The notes beneath the pieces are model-generated. The model ran no database searches, had not been told where the DNA came from, and saw nothing but the letters and a program-made list of their open reading frames with translations. Made by a program: the position numbers and the translations under genes. From assembly GCA_041601945.1 (NCBI GenBank), contig JBFIHG010000001.1:1-64000 (forward strand): 64,000 nt of DNA, in the 5' to 3' direction. This DNA comes from JBFJKD01 sp041601945 (GTDB lineage: Bacteria; Pseudomonadota; Gammaproteobacteria; Pseudomonadales; Porticoccaceae). Of the stretch, positions 43,047-51,847 are shown piece by piece (positions within the stretch are counted from its first letter, which is position 1; every line of letters starts with the position of its first letter).

Positions 43047-43874
43047 ATGGGCGAAACGTATAGCGGGCATCTCGACAAAATGGCCGTCGAGCACGGGGCT
43101 CCAGTGCGTTACGAACTGGTGCTCGACGAGCAACGTATAGGGCTCAACCAACACCTCGGCAAAACGATACGCCTCCAGTATGGTGGGGAAATTCGTTGCA
43201 CCCACTGCGGTCGGCGCAGTAGTAAAAGTTTTAATCAGGGTTACTGCTATCCCTGTTTCAAGGCGCTGGCGCGCTGCGACAGCTGCATAATGAGTCCGGA
43301 AAAATGTCATTATGCACAGGGTACTTGCCGCGAACCGAGCTGGGGTGAGCAGTACTGCATGACTGACCACGTGGTGTATCTGGCCAACTCGTCCGGTATC
43401 AAGGTGGGTATTACCCGCGCTAGTCAAATACCCACGCGCTGGATCGATCAAGGTGCTGCACAAGCCTTGCCCATCGCGCGAGTACAAACTCGTTATCAGT
43501 CCGGCCTGGTGGAAGATATTTTACGCGAGCATGTGGCGGATAGAACCAACTGGCGGGCCATGTTGAAAGGTCCACCGCAACGGGTGGATTTACCCGCCGT
43601 TCGCGACGATCTGTTTACCCGCTGCGCCGCACAATTGCAGGAGTTGGATAAACGTTTCGGTCTGACCGCTGTGCAAAAGTTAGTAGACCATAAGGCCCTT
43701 GATATTGAGTATCCGGTGCTTGAATATCCTGACAAAGTGACCAGTTTGAACCTGGAAAAGGAACCGCTGGTGGAAGGTACCCTGTTGGGCATCAAGGGTC
43801 AGTATCTGATATTTGACACAGGCGTCATTAATTTACGCAAATACACCGCGTATCGTCTCGAAGTTACCCTTTGA
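43047..43874 (+). CDS. DUF2797 protein: cysteine-rich N-terminus and GIY-YIG-like segment
   Basis: This 275-residue protein matches the DUF2797 family of unknown function. After a short start, eight cysteines fall in CTHCGRR, CYPC, CDSCIMS, KCHY and GTC, as in a zinc-binding array. Then HVVYLANSSGIKVGIT, TRWIDQGA and LVEDILREHV appear in that order, which resemble the GIY-YIG nuclease pattern (GIY, YIG, Arg, Glu). I list this as a likeness, not as proven homology. The ATG at 43047 is three bases after the YeaC stop; a GTG at 43032 is in frame. pepN follows after 45 bp. Confidence 0.85.
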   Translation: MGETYSGHLDKMAVEHGAPVRYELVLDEQRIGLNQHLGKTIRLQYGGEIRCTHCGRRSSKSFNQGYCYPCFKALARCDSCIMSPEKCHYAQGTCREPSWGEQYCMTDHVVYLANSSGIKVGITRASQIPTRWIDQGAAQALPIARVQTRYQSGLVEDILREHVADRTNWRAMLKGPPQRVDLPAVRDDLFTRCAAQLQELDKRFGLTAVQKLVDHKALDIEYPVLEYPDKVTSLNLEKEPLVEGTLLGIKGQYLIFDTGVINLRKYTAYRLEVTL

Positions 43875-43919
43875 TTACGGTGACGAAAGCGTAGTAAACA
43901 GTTTAAAGGAAGTAGCAAC

Positions 43920-46571
43920 ATGACGGAAGACGGCTCTCAACCCGCCACAATTTACTTACAGGATTATTGCCCGCCACAGTTTTTAATCGCTACCACGGCG
44001 CTCACCATTGACCTTGGCGAGGAACAGACGCGGGTAGAAGCGCGGTTGAGCGTGTTACGCAATCCGGCAGCAGACAAAACAGGTAGCGATATTGTGTTGC
44101 ACGGCGCGCAACTAACGTTATTGACGCTGGCAATTGATGGTCGTGTCCTCGCTGCGGATGAGTATGTCGAAGATGGGGAGACACTGACTATCCATCGGGT
44201 GCCGGATAATTTTGAGTTAACGTCCACGGTGGCGATTAAACCCCAGGACAATACGTCGCTGGAAGGTTTGTACCAGTCTCGCGGGATGTACTGTACGCAA
44301 TGCGAGGCGGAGGGTTTTCGCAAGATTACCTATTATCTTGACCGACCAGATGTGATGTCCGAATTCACCACCACCATCATTGCCGAAAAAGCGCGGTACC
44401 CGGTACTTCTCGCAAATGGAAACGCGCAGGCCAGCGGCGATTTGCCCGACGGCCGGCACTGGGTCACCTGGCACGACCCGTTTAAAAAACCGGCTTATTT
44501 GTTTGCCATGGTGGCGGGGAATCTCGAATGTCTTGATGACTCGTTTACCACCATGAGTGGACGTCAGGTGTCCCTCAAAATATTTGTGGAAGCGAAAGAT
44601 CTGGATAAGTGTGCGCACGCCATGCAGTCCCTGCAGCGCGCGATGCTCTGGGATGAAGAAGTGTACGGGCGCGAATACGATCTCGACATTTTTATGATTG
44701 TTGCGGTCGATGATTTCAATATGGGTGCCATGGAAAACAAGGGCCTGAATATTTTTAACACATCCTGTGTGCTGGCTCGGCCGGAGATCACTACGGATGG
44801 TGGTTTTCAATGGATTGAGGCGGTGGTGGCACACGAGTATTTTCACAACTGGTCGGGTAATCGGGTAACGTGCCGGGACTGGTTTCAATTAAGTTTGAAG
44901 GAGGGTTTTACCGTTTTTCGCGATGCGGAATTTTCCGCGGATATGGGTTCGCGGGCGGTAACTCGGATACAGAAAGTCAATGCGTTGCGCACCACCCAGT
45001 TCGCCGAGGACAGTGGGCCGACCGCCCACGCTGTGCAGCCTGCGTCATATATGGAAATTTCCAATTTTTACACGGCGACCATTTACGAAAAAGGCGCGGA
45101 GCTGGTGCGCATGCTGCATACCTTGCTGGGCCCTGAAGTGTTTCGTCGCGGTAGTGACCTGTACTTTGACCGCCACGACGGACAGGCGGTCACCATCGAG
45201 GATTTTGTCGCCGCCATGGCCGAAGCGGGTGGGCGGGATTTGACACAGTTTATGCAGTGGTATCGTCGGCCGGGAACGCCGCGCTTACAGGTGATCGGGG
45301 ATTACGATGCGACGCGTAAATGCTATCAACTGACTTTTTCCCAATTCAGTCCGGCTACGCCGCAGGCAAGTGAAACAACACCGCTGCATATTCCCATACG
45401 GTTAGGGCTGGTTGGTGAGGATGGCGATATTCCGTTGCGCAGCCCCGGTGTGTGTGACGGTGCGCGGGAAATAGTCTTTGAACTGACCGAGCGCGAACAG
45501 ACATTGATTTTCGAAGACATCGAGGCGGCGCCTGTACCTTCGTTGTTACGGCAGTTTTCCGCGCCGGTGCGACTGGATTTCAGTTATAGCCGCAAGGACC
45601 TGTTGCATTTGATGCGGCGTGATAGCGATGATTTTAATCGTTGGGGTGCCAGCCAGAAGTTGGCGCTCGATATTTTGCAGGAGATGATTGTCGGATTGGC
45701 ATCTAACCAGGCACAGGTGCTGGACCGTGATCTGGTCGACGCGTATCGTGACCTGTTGCGGGATCCCGCAGTTGACCGTGCGTTATTGGCCCTGATGTTA
45801 ACACTGCCAAGCGAAGCCTATCTGAGCGAGGAGGCGGATATTATTCACGTGGAGGCTATTCACAAGGCTCGGCAGCTGGCGCGCTATACGCTGAGTCAGG
45901 CACTGCACGAGGATTTTCTGCGGGTCTATCATGACAACTACAGTGATGAATCTTATCAACCGTCGGGCCAGCAGATTGCACGGCGTACGCTTAAAAATAT
46001 TGCATTGCAATATCTGGTACAGGGCGATGTCGTCGAGGGTGTCGAACTGGCGTGGCGGCAGTTCGAGCGCGCCGACAATATGACCGACGTGCAAGCTGCC
46101 CTGACGGCACTGATTAATTGCCCCAACTCAATCGCGCGGGAGTACAGCGACAGGGGGCTGGCGAGTTTTTATCAGAAATGGCGTGCCGAAACCCTGGTGG
46201 TCAATCAATGGTTTTCACTACAGGCATCCTGTGTGTTGCCCGGTGGACTGGAACGGGTGAAGGGCCTGATGACCCATGGGGCTTTCGACCTTAAAAACCC
46301 CAACAAGGTACGTTCGTTACTGGGTGTATTTGCCAATAACGCGATCAATTTTCACCGTGAGGATGGTGCTGGGTATAAATTTCTGGCGGGACAGGTTGTG
46401 GAGTTGGACAAACTTAATCCACAAATTGCATCGCGGTTAATCATACCGCTTACCCGTTGGCGAAAATTTCCGGCGCAGCGAAGTACACAAATGCGCACCG
46501 CTCTGGAGGCGGTTCGAGATACACAGCATTTATCGCGAGACCTGTTTGAGATTGTCAGCAAAAGTCTTTGA
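43920..46571 (+). CDS. pepN: Aminopeptidase N
   Basis: PepN is the major cytosolic zinc aminopeptidase of the M1 family. The 883-residue protein has the exopeptidase motif GAMEN (269-273) and the zinc site H305-E306-x2-H309 with E328 18 residues on. The length, the YLQDYCPPQF start and the C-terminal superhelical domain are typical of E. coli-type PepN. AAGGAAG precedes the ATG. It is the last of a run of plus-strand genes starting at nadK. Confidence 0.97.
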   Translation: MTEDGSQPATIYLQDYCPPQFLIATTALTIDLGEEQTRVEARLSVLRNPAADKTGSDIVLHGAQLTLLTLAIDGRVLAADEYVEDGETLTIHRVPDNFELTSTVAIKPQDNTSLEGLYQSRGMYCTQCEAEGFRKITYYLDRPDVMSEFTTTIIAEKARYPVLLANGNAQASGDLPDGRHWVTWHDPFKKPAYLFAMVAGNLECLDDSFTTMSGRQVSLKIFVEAKDLDKCAHAMQSLQRAMLWDEEVYGREYDLDIFMIVAVDDFNMGAMENKGLNIFNTSCVLARPEITTDGGFQWIEAVVAHEYFHNWSGNRVTCRDWFQLSLKEGFTVFRDAEFSADMGSRAVTRIQKVNALRTTQFAEDSGPTAHAVQPASYMEISNFYTATIYEKGAELVRMLHTLLGPEVFRRGSDLYFDRHDGQAVTIEDFVAAMAEAGGRDLTQFMQWYRRPGTPRLQVIGDYDATRKCYQLTFSQFSPATPQASETTPLHIPIRLGLVGEDGDIPLRSPGVCDGAREIVFELTEREQTLIFEDIEAAPVPSLLRQFSAPVRLDFSYSRKDLLHLMRRDSDDFNRWGASQKLALDILQEMIVGLASNQAQVLDRDLVDAYRDLLRDPAVDRALLALMLTLPSEAYLSEEADIIHVEAIHKARQLARYTLSQALHEDFLRVYHDNYSDESYQPSGQQIARRTLKNIALQYLVQGDVVEGVELAWRQFERADNMTDVQAALTALINCPNSIAREYSDRGLASFYQKWRAETLVVNQWFSLQASCVLPGGLERVKGLMTHGAFDLKNPNKVRSLLGVFANNAINFHREDGAGYKFLAGQVVELDKLNPQIASRLIIPLTRWRKFPAQRSTQMRTALEAVRDTQHLSRDLFEIVSKSL

Positions 46572-46669
46572 TGGGCTTCGTATCACCCCGATTGCGACAC
46601 TTTCCTTACTTCGGTCAACAGTTGTGTGGATAGTGCGTGTCACAAGCCGTTCGGGAAATGTTGGAGAAC

Positions 46670-46774
46670 ATGGACGCAACAAAGCTGCGAGAGGTGTTTA
46701 CCAAGCTGTTGAAGATGGAACAATATCTGCGTCATAGTATGGTGGCTGTGGTGGGACCCTTTGCCGACAGGTAA
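46670..46774 (+). CDS. Possible small protein of 34 residues
   Basis: A short frame starts with ATG at 46670, with TTGGAGAAC placed 5-6 bases upstream as a good ribosome site, and ends with TAA at 46772. It encodes MDATKLREVFTKLLKMEQYL and then RHSMVAVVGPFADR. The first 22 residues would form an amphipathic helix. It lies in the 207-bp gap between pepN and the convergent amidotransferase gene, ending five bases before the latter's stop. I do not recognise it. The balanced composition and the ribosome site support coding, but chance is possible at this length. Confidence 0.4.
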   Translation: MDATKLREVFTKLLKMEQYLRHSMVAVVGPFADR

Positions 46775-46778
46775 AAAA

Positions 46779-47564
46779 TTACGAATTTTGACCCGCGTAG
46801 GCCACTGGTTTGCCAGCGCGGAATACGCGAAATTCATTTTTTTGCAGGGCGATCCAGTTTTCATTGTCAGTTAATGGTTTGGTAGCGACCACTGTTACCA
46901 CATCGTCCGCGCCGGTATGTTCACTAAAATTGACGGTTAAATCCGCGTCGATCAACGTTGCCTTACCAAAAGGCGCAGCGCGAGTGAGCATGCTCAGGTG
47001 GGTACTGCAGAACGCGTACAGGCAGCGGGCATCGCTGAATATTAAGTTGCATACTCCCAGCTGCGTGAGTCGCCGTATTTGCGCTTCCAAAAAGCGCCAT
47101 AGTTCTGCTTGACGTTCAGGGCGTTGCGGGAAACGGTTGCGTACCTGATCGAGCAACCAGCAAAAAGCATATTCACTGTCGGTAGTGCCCACGGGTCGGT
47201 AATGTGTCAGGGGCCATTTTTTTATCCCCTTGAGTTGGCCGTTGTGCGCACAGGACCAGGTTTCTCCCCATAATTCCCGCGCAAATGGATGCGTGTTTTC
47301 GAGGCAGATTCGCCCCCGGTTGGCCTTGCGAATGTGGCAAATGACGTTGGTACTTTTAATTGGATAGGTTTCTACCAGCCGCGCGATCTGCGACTCGGCC
47401 CCCGCACTCGGGTCGTGAAATGCGCGATAGCCACGCCCTTCGTAAAAAGCGATTCCCCAACCGTCCCGGTGCGGTCCGGTGAGACCGCCACGCCGTATCA
47501 ACCCGCTGAAACTAAAGCAAATATCCGTCGGAACGCTGGCGTTCATGCCCAATAATTCGCACAT
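46779..47564 (-). CDS. Class II glutamine amidotransferase (YafJ-like)
   Basis: This 261-residue protein is a class II (Ntn) glutamine amidotransferase. The start at 47564 places the catalytic nucleophile at Cys2 (MCELLGMNAS), as is required after Met removal; upstream in-frame extension is not credible. RRGGLTGPHRDGWGIAFY and CHIRKANRG are the glutaminase blocks, and AHNGQLKG follows. No synthetase domain is attached. It resembles E. coli YafJ, whose substrate is not established. Confidence 0.88.
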   Translation of the reverse strand: MCELLGMNASVPTDICFSFSGLIRRGGLTGPHRDGWGIAFYEGRGYRAFHDPSAGAESQIARLVETYPIKSTNVICHIRKANRGRICLENTHPFARELWGETWSCAHNGQLKGIKKWPLTHYRPVGTTDSEYAFCWLLDQVRNRFPQRPERQAELWRFLEAQIRRLTQLGVCNLIFSDARCLYAFCSTHLSMLTRAAPFGKATLIDADLTVNFSEHTGADDVVTVVATKPLTDNENWIALQKNEFRVFRAGKPVAYAGQNS

Positions 47565-47727
47565 ACTGATTGGTATCCCCGGCGCATTGGTGGCGCTGCC
47601 TGATTGGTATTTGAAACAGCGGCTCGTTAGTTGCCCTACGGACCTGTACAATTATAGCCGTTGGCGACAAAAAGGGCAGACAGCCCAACGCCAGTGCGGC
47701 ACAGAGGTGATTGCCTGAGGAGGCAAA

Positions 47728-48633
47728 ATGAAAATCGCAATTTTATCCAGAAACAAAAACCTCTATTCGACCAGACGCCTGAAAGAAGCGGCGGAACAAC
47801 GTGGTCACAGTGTGCGGGTGATTGATCCCCTGAGCTGCTACATGAATATTAATATGCAGCATTCGTCGATTCATGTGCGCGGTGAAGAACTACCAGATTT
47901 TGACGCGGTGATTCCACGTATCGGGGCATCGGTAACCTTCTACGGCACCGCGGTGTTGCGACAATTCGAAATGATGGGCGTGTATCCACTGAACGAATCC
48001 GTCGCTATTTCCAGGTCTAGGGATAAATTACGCTCCATGCAACTGCTGTCCCGGAAAAATGTTGGCCTCCCCATCACTGGCTTTGCCAACAAACCGTCGG
48101 ATATTCCCGATTTGATCGACATGGTGGGCGGTGCGCCATTGGTGATAAAACTGCTGGAAGGAACCCAGGGCATTGGCGTGGTGCTGGCGGAAACCCGTAA
48201 GGCGGCCCAGAGCGTGCTGGAAGCGTTTATGGGCCTAAAAAGTAACATTATGGTGCAGGAATATATCAAGGAAGCGGGCGGTGCGGATATTCGTTGCTTT
48301 GTGATTGGCGACAAAGTGATCGCGGCTATGAAGCGGCAGGCTTTGGCCGGTGAATTTCGCTCGAATTTACACCGCGGCGGCACCGCGAGTTTGATTAAAT
48401 TGACTCCTGCAGAGCGTTTGACCGCGGTTACGGCTGCGAGACTCATTGGGCTTAATGTGGCAGGGGTAGATATTTTGCGCTCCAATCATGGCCCGGTGGT
48501 TATGGAGGTTAACTCGTCGCCCGGCCTGGAAGGTATCGAAAATGCCACTGGCAAGGACCTGGCAGCCAATATTATCGAGTTTCTAGAAAAAAATGCGGCG
48601 GATTCCAAGACCAAAACCCGGGGTAAAGGTTAA
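47728..48633 (+). CDS. rimK: RimK family alpha-L-glutamate ligase
   Basis: RimK adds glutamate residues to the C-terminus of ribosomal protein S6 and can make poly-glutamate; it is an ATP-grasp enzyme. The 301-residue protein has MKIAILSRNKNLYSTRRLKE at the start, the ATP-grasp core GTQGIGVVLAE, QEYIKEAGGADIRCFV, and the metal site GVDILRSNHGPVVMEVNSSP. GAGGAGG lies upstream of the ATG. Six bases after the stop begins a zinc-dependent hydrolase of the AstE/AspA group, indicating an operon. Confidence 0.95.
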   Translation: MKIAILSRNKNLYSTRRLKEAAEQRGHSVRVIDPLSCYMNINMQHSSIHVRGEELPDFDAVIPRIGASVTFYGTAVLRQFEMMGVYPLNESVAISRSRDKLRSMQLLSRKNVGLPITGFANKPSDIPDLIDMVGGAPLVIKLLEGTQGIGVVLAETRKAAQSVLEAFMGLKSNIMVQEYIKEAGGADIRCFVIGDKVIAAMKRQALAGEFRSNLHRGGTASLIKLTPAERLTAVTAARLIGLNVAGVDILRSNHGPVVMEVNSSPGLEGIENATGKDLAANIIEFLEKNAADSKTKTRGKG

Positions 48634-48639
48634 GTAGGG

Positions 48640-49704
48640 GTGCGCGCACAACCATTCAATATCGCGGGCGTTACGCTAGCACCGGGGGAATCCCGACAAG
48701 TCGCTATTCCCGCCGCAAGACTGTATACCGATACGCCGATAGATATTGTTGTCGAAGTGCTACATGGTCGCCGGTCTGGTCCGGTGTTAATGGTGTGTGC
48801 GGCGTTGCATGGGGACGAAATCAATGGTGTGGACATCTGTCGGCGACTACGCCACCAGGCGGTTTTAAAACGCTTGCGTGGAACGTTGCTGGTGGTGCCG
48901 ATCATCAATGTATTCGGATTTATTCAACAAACCCGTTACCTGCCTGATCGCAGGGATTTAAATCGCTGTTTTCCGGGCAGTCCCAAAGGAACGCTCGGCA
49001 GTCGTCTCGCATATCTGATTCGCATCGAACTACTGGCGCACTGTACCCATGTTATTGATCTGCACACCGCGGCTGTGCATCGCGATAATCTGCCACAAAT
49101 TCGCGGCAATCTGGAGCAGCCTGTGGTGCTGGCCATGGCGCAGGCATTCGGCGCACCGGTAATACTGGATTCGGCACTGCGGGACGGCTCCCTGCGTGCT
49201 GCTGCGAACGAGCTGGATATTCCTTTGATTATCTATGAAGCGGGCGAGGCATTGCGTTTTAGTGAAGCCGCGGTCCGCGCAGGAGTGCGTGGTGTGCTGC
49301 GGGTGATGCGGTATTTGCAAATGTTGCCCGGGAAACTGGATTTATCGTTGGGGAAGATGGCGCCTGTGATCGCCGCCGGCAGTCGTTGGTTGCGGGCCGA
49401 CAAGGATGGCATGCTGATCAGCCATGTGGGGCTGGGTCAGCGAATTCGGGCCGGTGAAGTGGTTGCGCACCTGGTGGTACCTTTTCAGGCCGAAGAAGTA
49501 TCGGTTGTGTCCAGTGTTGACGGGATAGTAATAGGTCGCGCCCAGATACCCTTGGTAAACGAAGGCGAAGCGCTGTTTCATATTGCTGAATTTTCCCGAT
49601 TGGGAAAAGCAGCAGACAGTGTGGAAGCGTTTAATGAGCGTTATGACAATGGGCTGCCACGCGTCACCGATGATGCAATGGAACCTTTGACCGACGATAC
49701 CTGA
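48640..49704 (+). CDS. Succinylglutamate desuccinylase/aspartoacylase family zinc hydrolase
   Basis: This 354-residue protein belongs to the M14-like AstE/AspA family, zinc hydrolases acting on N-acyl amino acids or peptide-like amides. It starts with GTG. The zinc ligands are H57 and E60 in ALHGDEINGVD and H142 in DLHTAA; YEAGEALRF carries the likely catalytic Glu. The C-terminal part (after about 245) is a barrel-sandwich domain with IRAGEVVAHLV and VDGIVIG. It is co-transcribed with rimK, so it may remove glutamate added by RimK, as a deglutamylase; this is my inference. Confidence 0.87.
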   Translation: MRAQPFNIAGVTLAPGESRQVAIPAARLYTDTPIDIVVEVLHGRRSGPVLMVCAALHGDEINGVDICRRLRHQAVLKRLRGTLLVVPIINVFGFIQQTRYLPDRRDLNRCFPGSPKGTLGSRLAYLIRIELLAHCTHVIDLHTAAVHRDNLPQIRGNLEQPVVLAMAQAFGAPVILDSALRDGSLRAAANELDIPLIIYEAGEALRFSEAAVRAGVRGVLRVMRYLQMLPGKLDLSLGKMAPVIAAGSRWLRADKDGMLISHVGLGQRIRAGEVVAHLVVPFQAEEVSVVSSVDGIVIGRAQIPLVNEGEALFHIAEFSRLGKAADSVEAFNERYDNGLPRVTDDAMEPLTDDT

Positions 49705-49719
49705 CAGCGTTTGTTGCAT

Positions 49720-50115
49720 TCAATCTTTTGCGGTCACGGCCTCCACCGGCAGGTCTGCGGCTTTCCAGGCTTCGTATCCACCGCGAATGTGGCACACGGG
49801 GGTCAATCCCATATTTTGTGCAGTCTGCGTCGATAGCGCGGAGCGCCAGCCTTTGCTGCAGTAGAAAATAAATCGTTTGCCGGAGGCAAACAGGGGTTTG
49901 TGGTAGGGACTGTCAGTGTCTATCCAGAACTCGAGCATGCCACGGGGGGCGTGATAGGCGCCGGGAATTTTTCCGTCGCGGGTTAGTTCGCGAATATCGC
50001 GCAGGTCCACAATTTGACAATTTGCGTCGTTCAGCAGGTCATAAGCCTGTTTGGGATCAATGGCTTCGATTTGCTGGTCGGCCTGTTCAACTAATTGCTT
50101 TACACCAATTTTCAT
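49720..50115 (-). CDS. Rhodanese-like domain protein
   Basis: This 131-residue single-domain rhodanese (sulfurtransferase) has the active-site loop C86-S-K-G-W-R in FYCSKGWRSALS, preceded by VDLRDIRELTRDGKIPGAYH. A short N-terminal helix (VKQLVEQADQQIEAIDP) precedes the domain. It has no signal peptide and is likely cytosolic. GGAG precedes the ATG. It is convergent with the zinc hydrolase at 48640. The substrate is unknown. Confidence 0.87.
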   Translation of the reverse strand: MKIGVKQLVEQADQQIEAIDPKQAYDLLNDANCQIVDLRDIRELTRDGKIPGAYHAPRGMLEFWIDTDSPYHKPLFASGKRFIFYCSKGWRSALSTQTAQNMGLTPVCHIRGGYEAWKAADLPVEAVTAKD

Positions 50116-50348
50116 AATGCTCTCCGGGTGTGGCTGTATCGGACGTTAAGTGCAATGCGCCGATTAAGATTCCCGAGAAGTATAGCTTAAGGAACCTTCT
50201 ATGTTGTCGTTGTGGTCTTGATTGGTTGCACAGCGCACCAGATGGTTTTTGGTGGCGTTGTTGTTACTAGCTGTTTGCAGTTAGACTGAAAGTACAGAGT
50301 TGTGTTGCATTGTCACAGCTTTACAGAATCATTTCCGGGGAGAAATCA

Positions 50349-51395
50349 ATGGAATACCGCAAATTAGGGGATACCGACATAGAGGTCAGTGCCATTTGTC
50401 TGGGCACGATGACCTGGGGTGAGCAGAACACGGTCGAACAGGCGATTGAACAAATGGATTATGCCGTGTCCGTGGGCGTCAATTTTTTTGATGCTGCTGA
50501 AATGTACCCGGTACCGCCTCGCGCGGAGACCCAGGGACGCACCGAAAGTTATATCGGCGAATGGTTTGCGCGCCGCAAGCGCCGCGATGATGTTTTTCTG
50601 GCCACCAAAGTGTCGGGTCGTTCCGACGCTGTGGGTGACTGGAAGCACCTGCGAGGCGGACCGCGGCTCAGCCGCGAGCATATTCGCCAGGCGGTAACCG
50701 ATTCCCTGCGGCGTTTGCAGACCGATTATATCGATCTATATCAGGTGCATTGGCCGGAGAGAACCACCAATTTTTTTGGCCAGCTCGGTTACGTGCATAA
50801 AGAGCAGAGCGATCTTGTTCCCATCGCGGAAACTCTGGGAGCATTGACAGAGCTGGTCGCGGAAGGTCTGGTGCGGCATATCGGTATTTCGAATGAAACG
50901 CCATGGGGCGTTGCGGAATATTTGCGCTGCGCGCGGGAGAATGATTTGAGCAGGGTGCGCAGTATCCAGAACCCCTATAATTTATTGAATCGCAGTTTCG
51001 AAGTGGGCCTGGCGGAAATGGCGATTCGCGAACAGGTGGGGCTGCTGGCCTATTCACCCCTGGCCATGGGTACACTGTCTGGAAAATACTTGCAGGGCAG
51101 GCGCCCCAAAGGGGCGCGTTTGACATTGTTTGAGCGCTTTCAACGCTATTCAAATCCACGCGCTATTGCTGCGACCGAAGCCTACGTCACTCTCGCCCAG
51201 GAGCATAGTCTGGACCCGGCTACCATGGCATTGGCATTTATCAATAGTCGCCCTTTCGTAACCAGTAATATTATCGGCGCTACGAATCTTGAACAGCTCA
51301 AAGCCAATATTGCCAGCATCGACGCGCGGCTATCCGAAGAAGTGGTTGCGGGCATCGAAGAGATTCATAAGCGCTACAGTAATCCCTCTCCCTGA
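50349..51395 (+). CDS. tas: NADP(H)-dependent aldo-keto reductase Tas
   Basis: This 348-residue aldo-keto reductase closely resembles E. coli Tas throughout: MEYRKLGDTDIEVSAICLGT at the start, FFDAAEMYPVPPRAETQGRT with the catalytic Asp and Tyr, TDYIDLYQVHWPERTTNFFG, NPYNLLNRSFEVGLAEMA and LGATNLEQLK-type endings. In E. coli, tas was found as a suppressor of tyrosine auxotrophy in starvation-associated mutation work; the native substrate is unclear. The ATG at 50349 follows GGGGAGAAA. It stands alone, with an inverted repeat after its stop. Confidence 0.93.
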   Translation: MEYRKLGDTDIEVSAICLGTMTWGEQNTVEQAIEQMDYAVSVGVNFFDAAEMYPVPPRAETQGRTESYIGEWFARRKRRDDVFLATKVSGRSDAVGDWKHLRGGPRLSREHIRQAVTDSLRRLQTDYIDLYQVHWPERTTNFFGQLGYVHKEQSDLVPIAETLGALTELVAEGLVRHIGISNETPWGVAEYLRCARENDLSRVRSIQNPYNLLNRSFEVGLAEMAIREQVGLLAYSPLAMGTLSGKYLQGRRPKGARLTLFERFQRYSNPRAIAATEAYVTLAQEHSLDPATMALAFINSRPFVTSNIIGATNLEQLKANIASIDARLSEEVVAGIEEIHKRYSNPSP

Positions 51396-51427
51396 AGAAC
51401 GCGGCGCGGCTTAGTCACGGCGTTCTT
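51395..51427. repeat. 8-bp inverted repeat between tas and the thioesterase gene
   Basis: AAGAACGC (51395-51402) and GCGTTCTT (51420-51427) are perfect inverted repeats with a 17-base loop, overlapping the ends of both convergent genes. The T-rich end after the right arm on the plus strand suggests a weak terminator for tas. Confidence 0.45.
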
Positions 51428-51839
51428 TCACCAGCATCGTCAGGCGCGATGCGCACACCGTGCGGCCCTGGTCGTCGACAATGGTAATACTCCACACATG
51501 GGTCGAACCGCCGATATGGATCGGTCGCGCGGTGCCGTGCACGTGGCCGGTCGATGCGGCGCGCACATGATTGGCGTTAATATCCAGCCCCACACAATAG
51601 TGTTTTTCCATATCGAGACACAGCATGCTGGCATGGCTGCCCACCGTTTCAGCGAGTACGCAGGACACACCGCCATGCAGGATGCCAAACGGTTGTTGCG
51701 TACGGTGATCGAGCGGCATGCTGGCGGTGAGGTAGTCATCGCCAATCGCAGTAAAGGAAATACCTACATTTGCCGCGGCGCTGTCGTGAAAGTCGTTGTT
51801 TAGCATATCGAGCGTTGGAGTGCTGAACCAAATTGCCAT
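51411..51839 (-). CDS. Hotdog-fold thioesterase (PaaI/YbdB type)
   Basis: This 142-residue protein is a hotdog-fold acyl-CoA thioesterase. The signature QPFGILHGGVSCVLAETVGS carries the HGG oxyanion loop and the catalytic Glu or Asp. Proteins of this type include PaaI, YbdB/EntH and DHNA-CoA hydrolase; the choice among them is not possible here. The start at 51839 has AGGA five bases upstream; an ATG at 51851 overlaps the batD stop as ATGA. It is the last gene of the MoxR-Bat operon, and is not an obvious functional member. Confidence 0.88.
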   Translation of the reverse strand: MAIWFSTPTLDMLNNDFHDSAAANVGISFTAIGDDYLTASMPLDHRTQQPFGILHGGVSCVLAETVGSHASMLCLDMEKHYCVGLDINANHVRAASTGHVHGTARPIHIGGSTHVWSITIVDDQGRTVCASRLTMLVKERRD

Positions 51840-51847
51840 GGGAGTCC

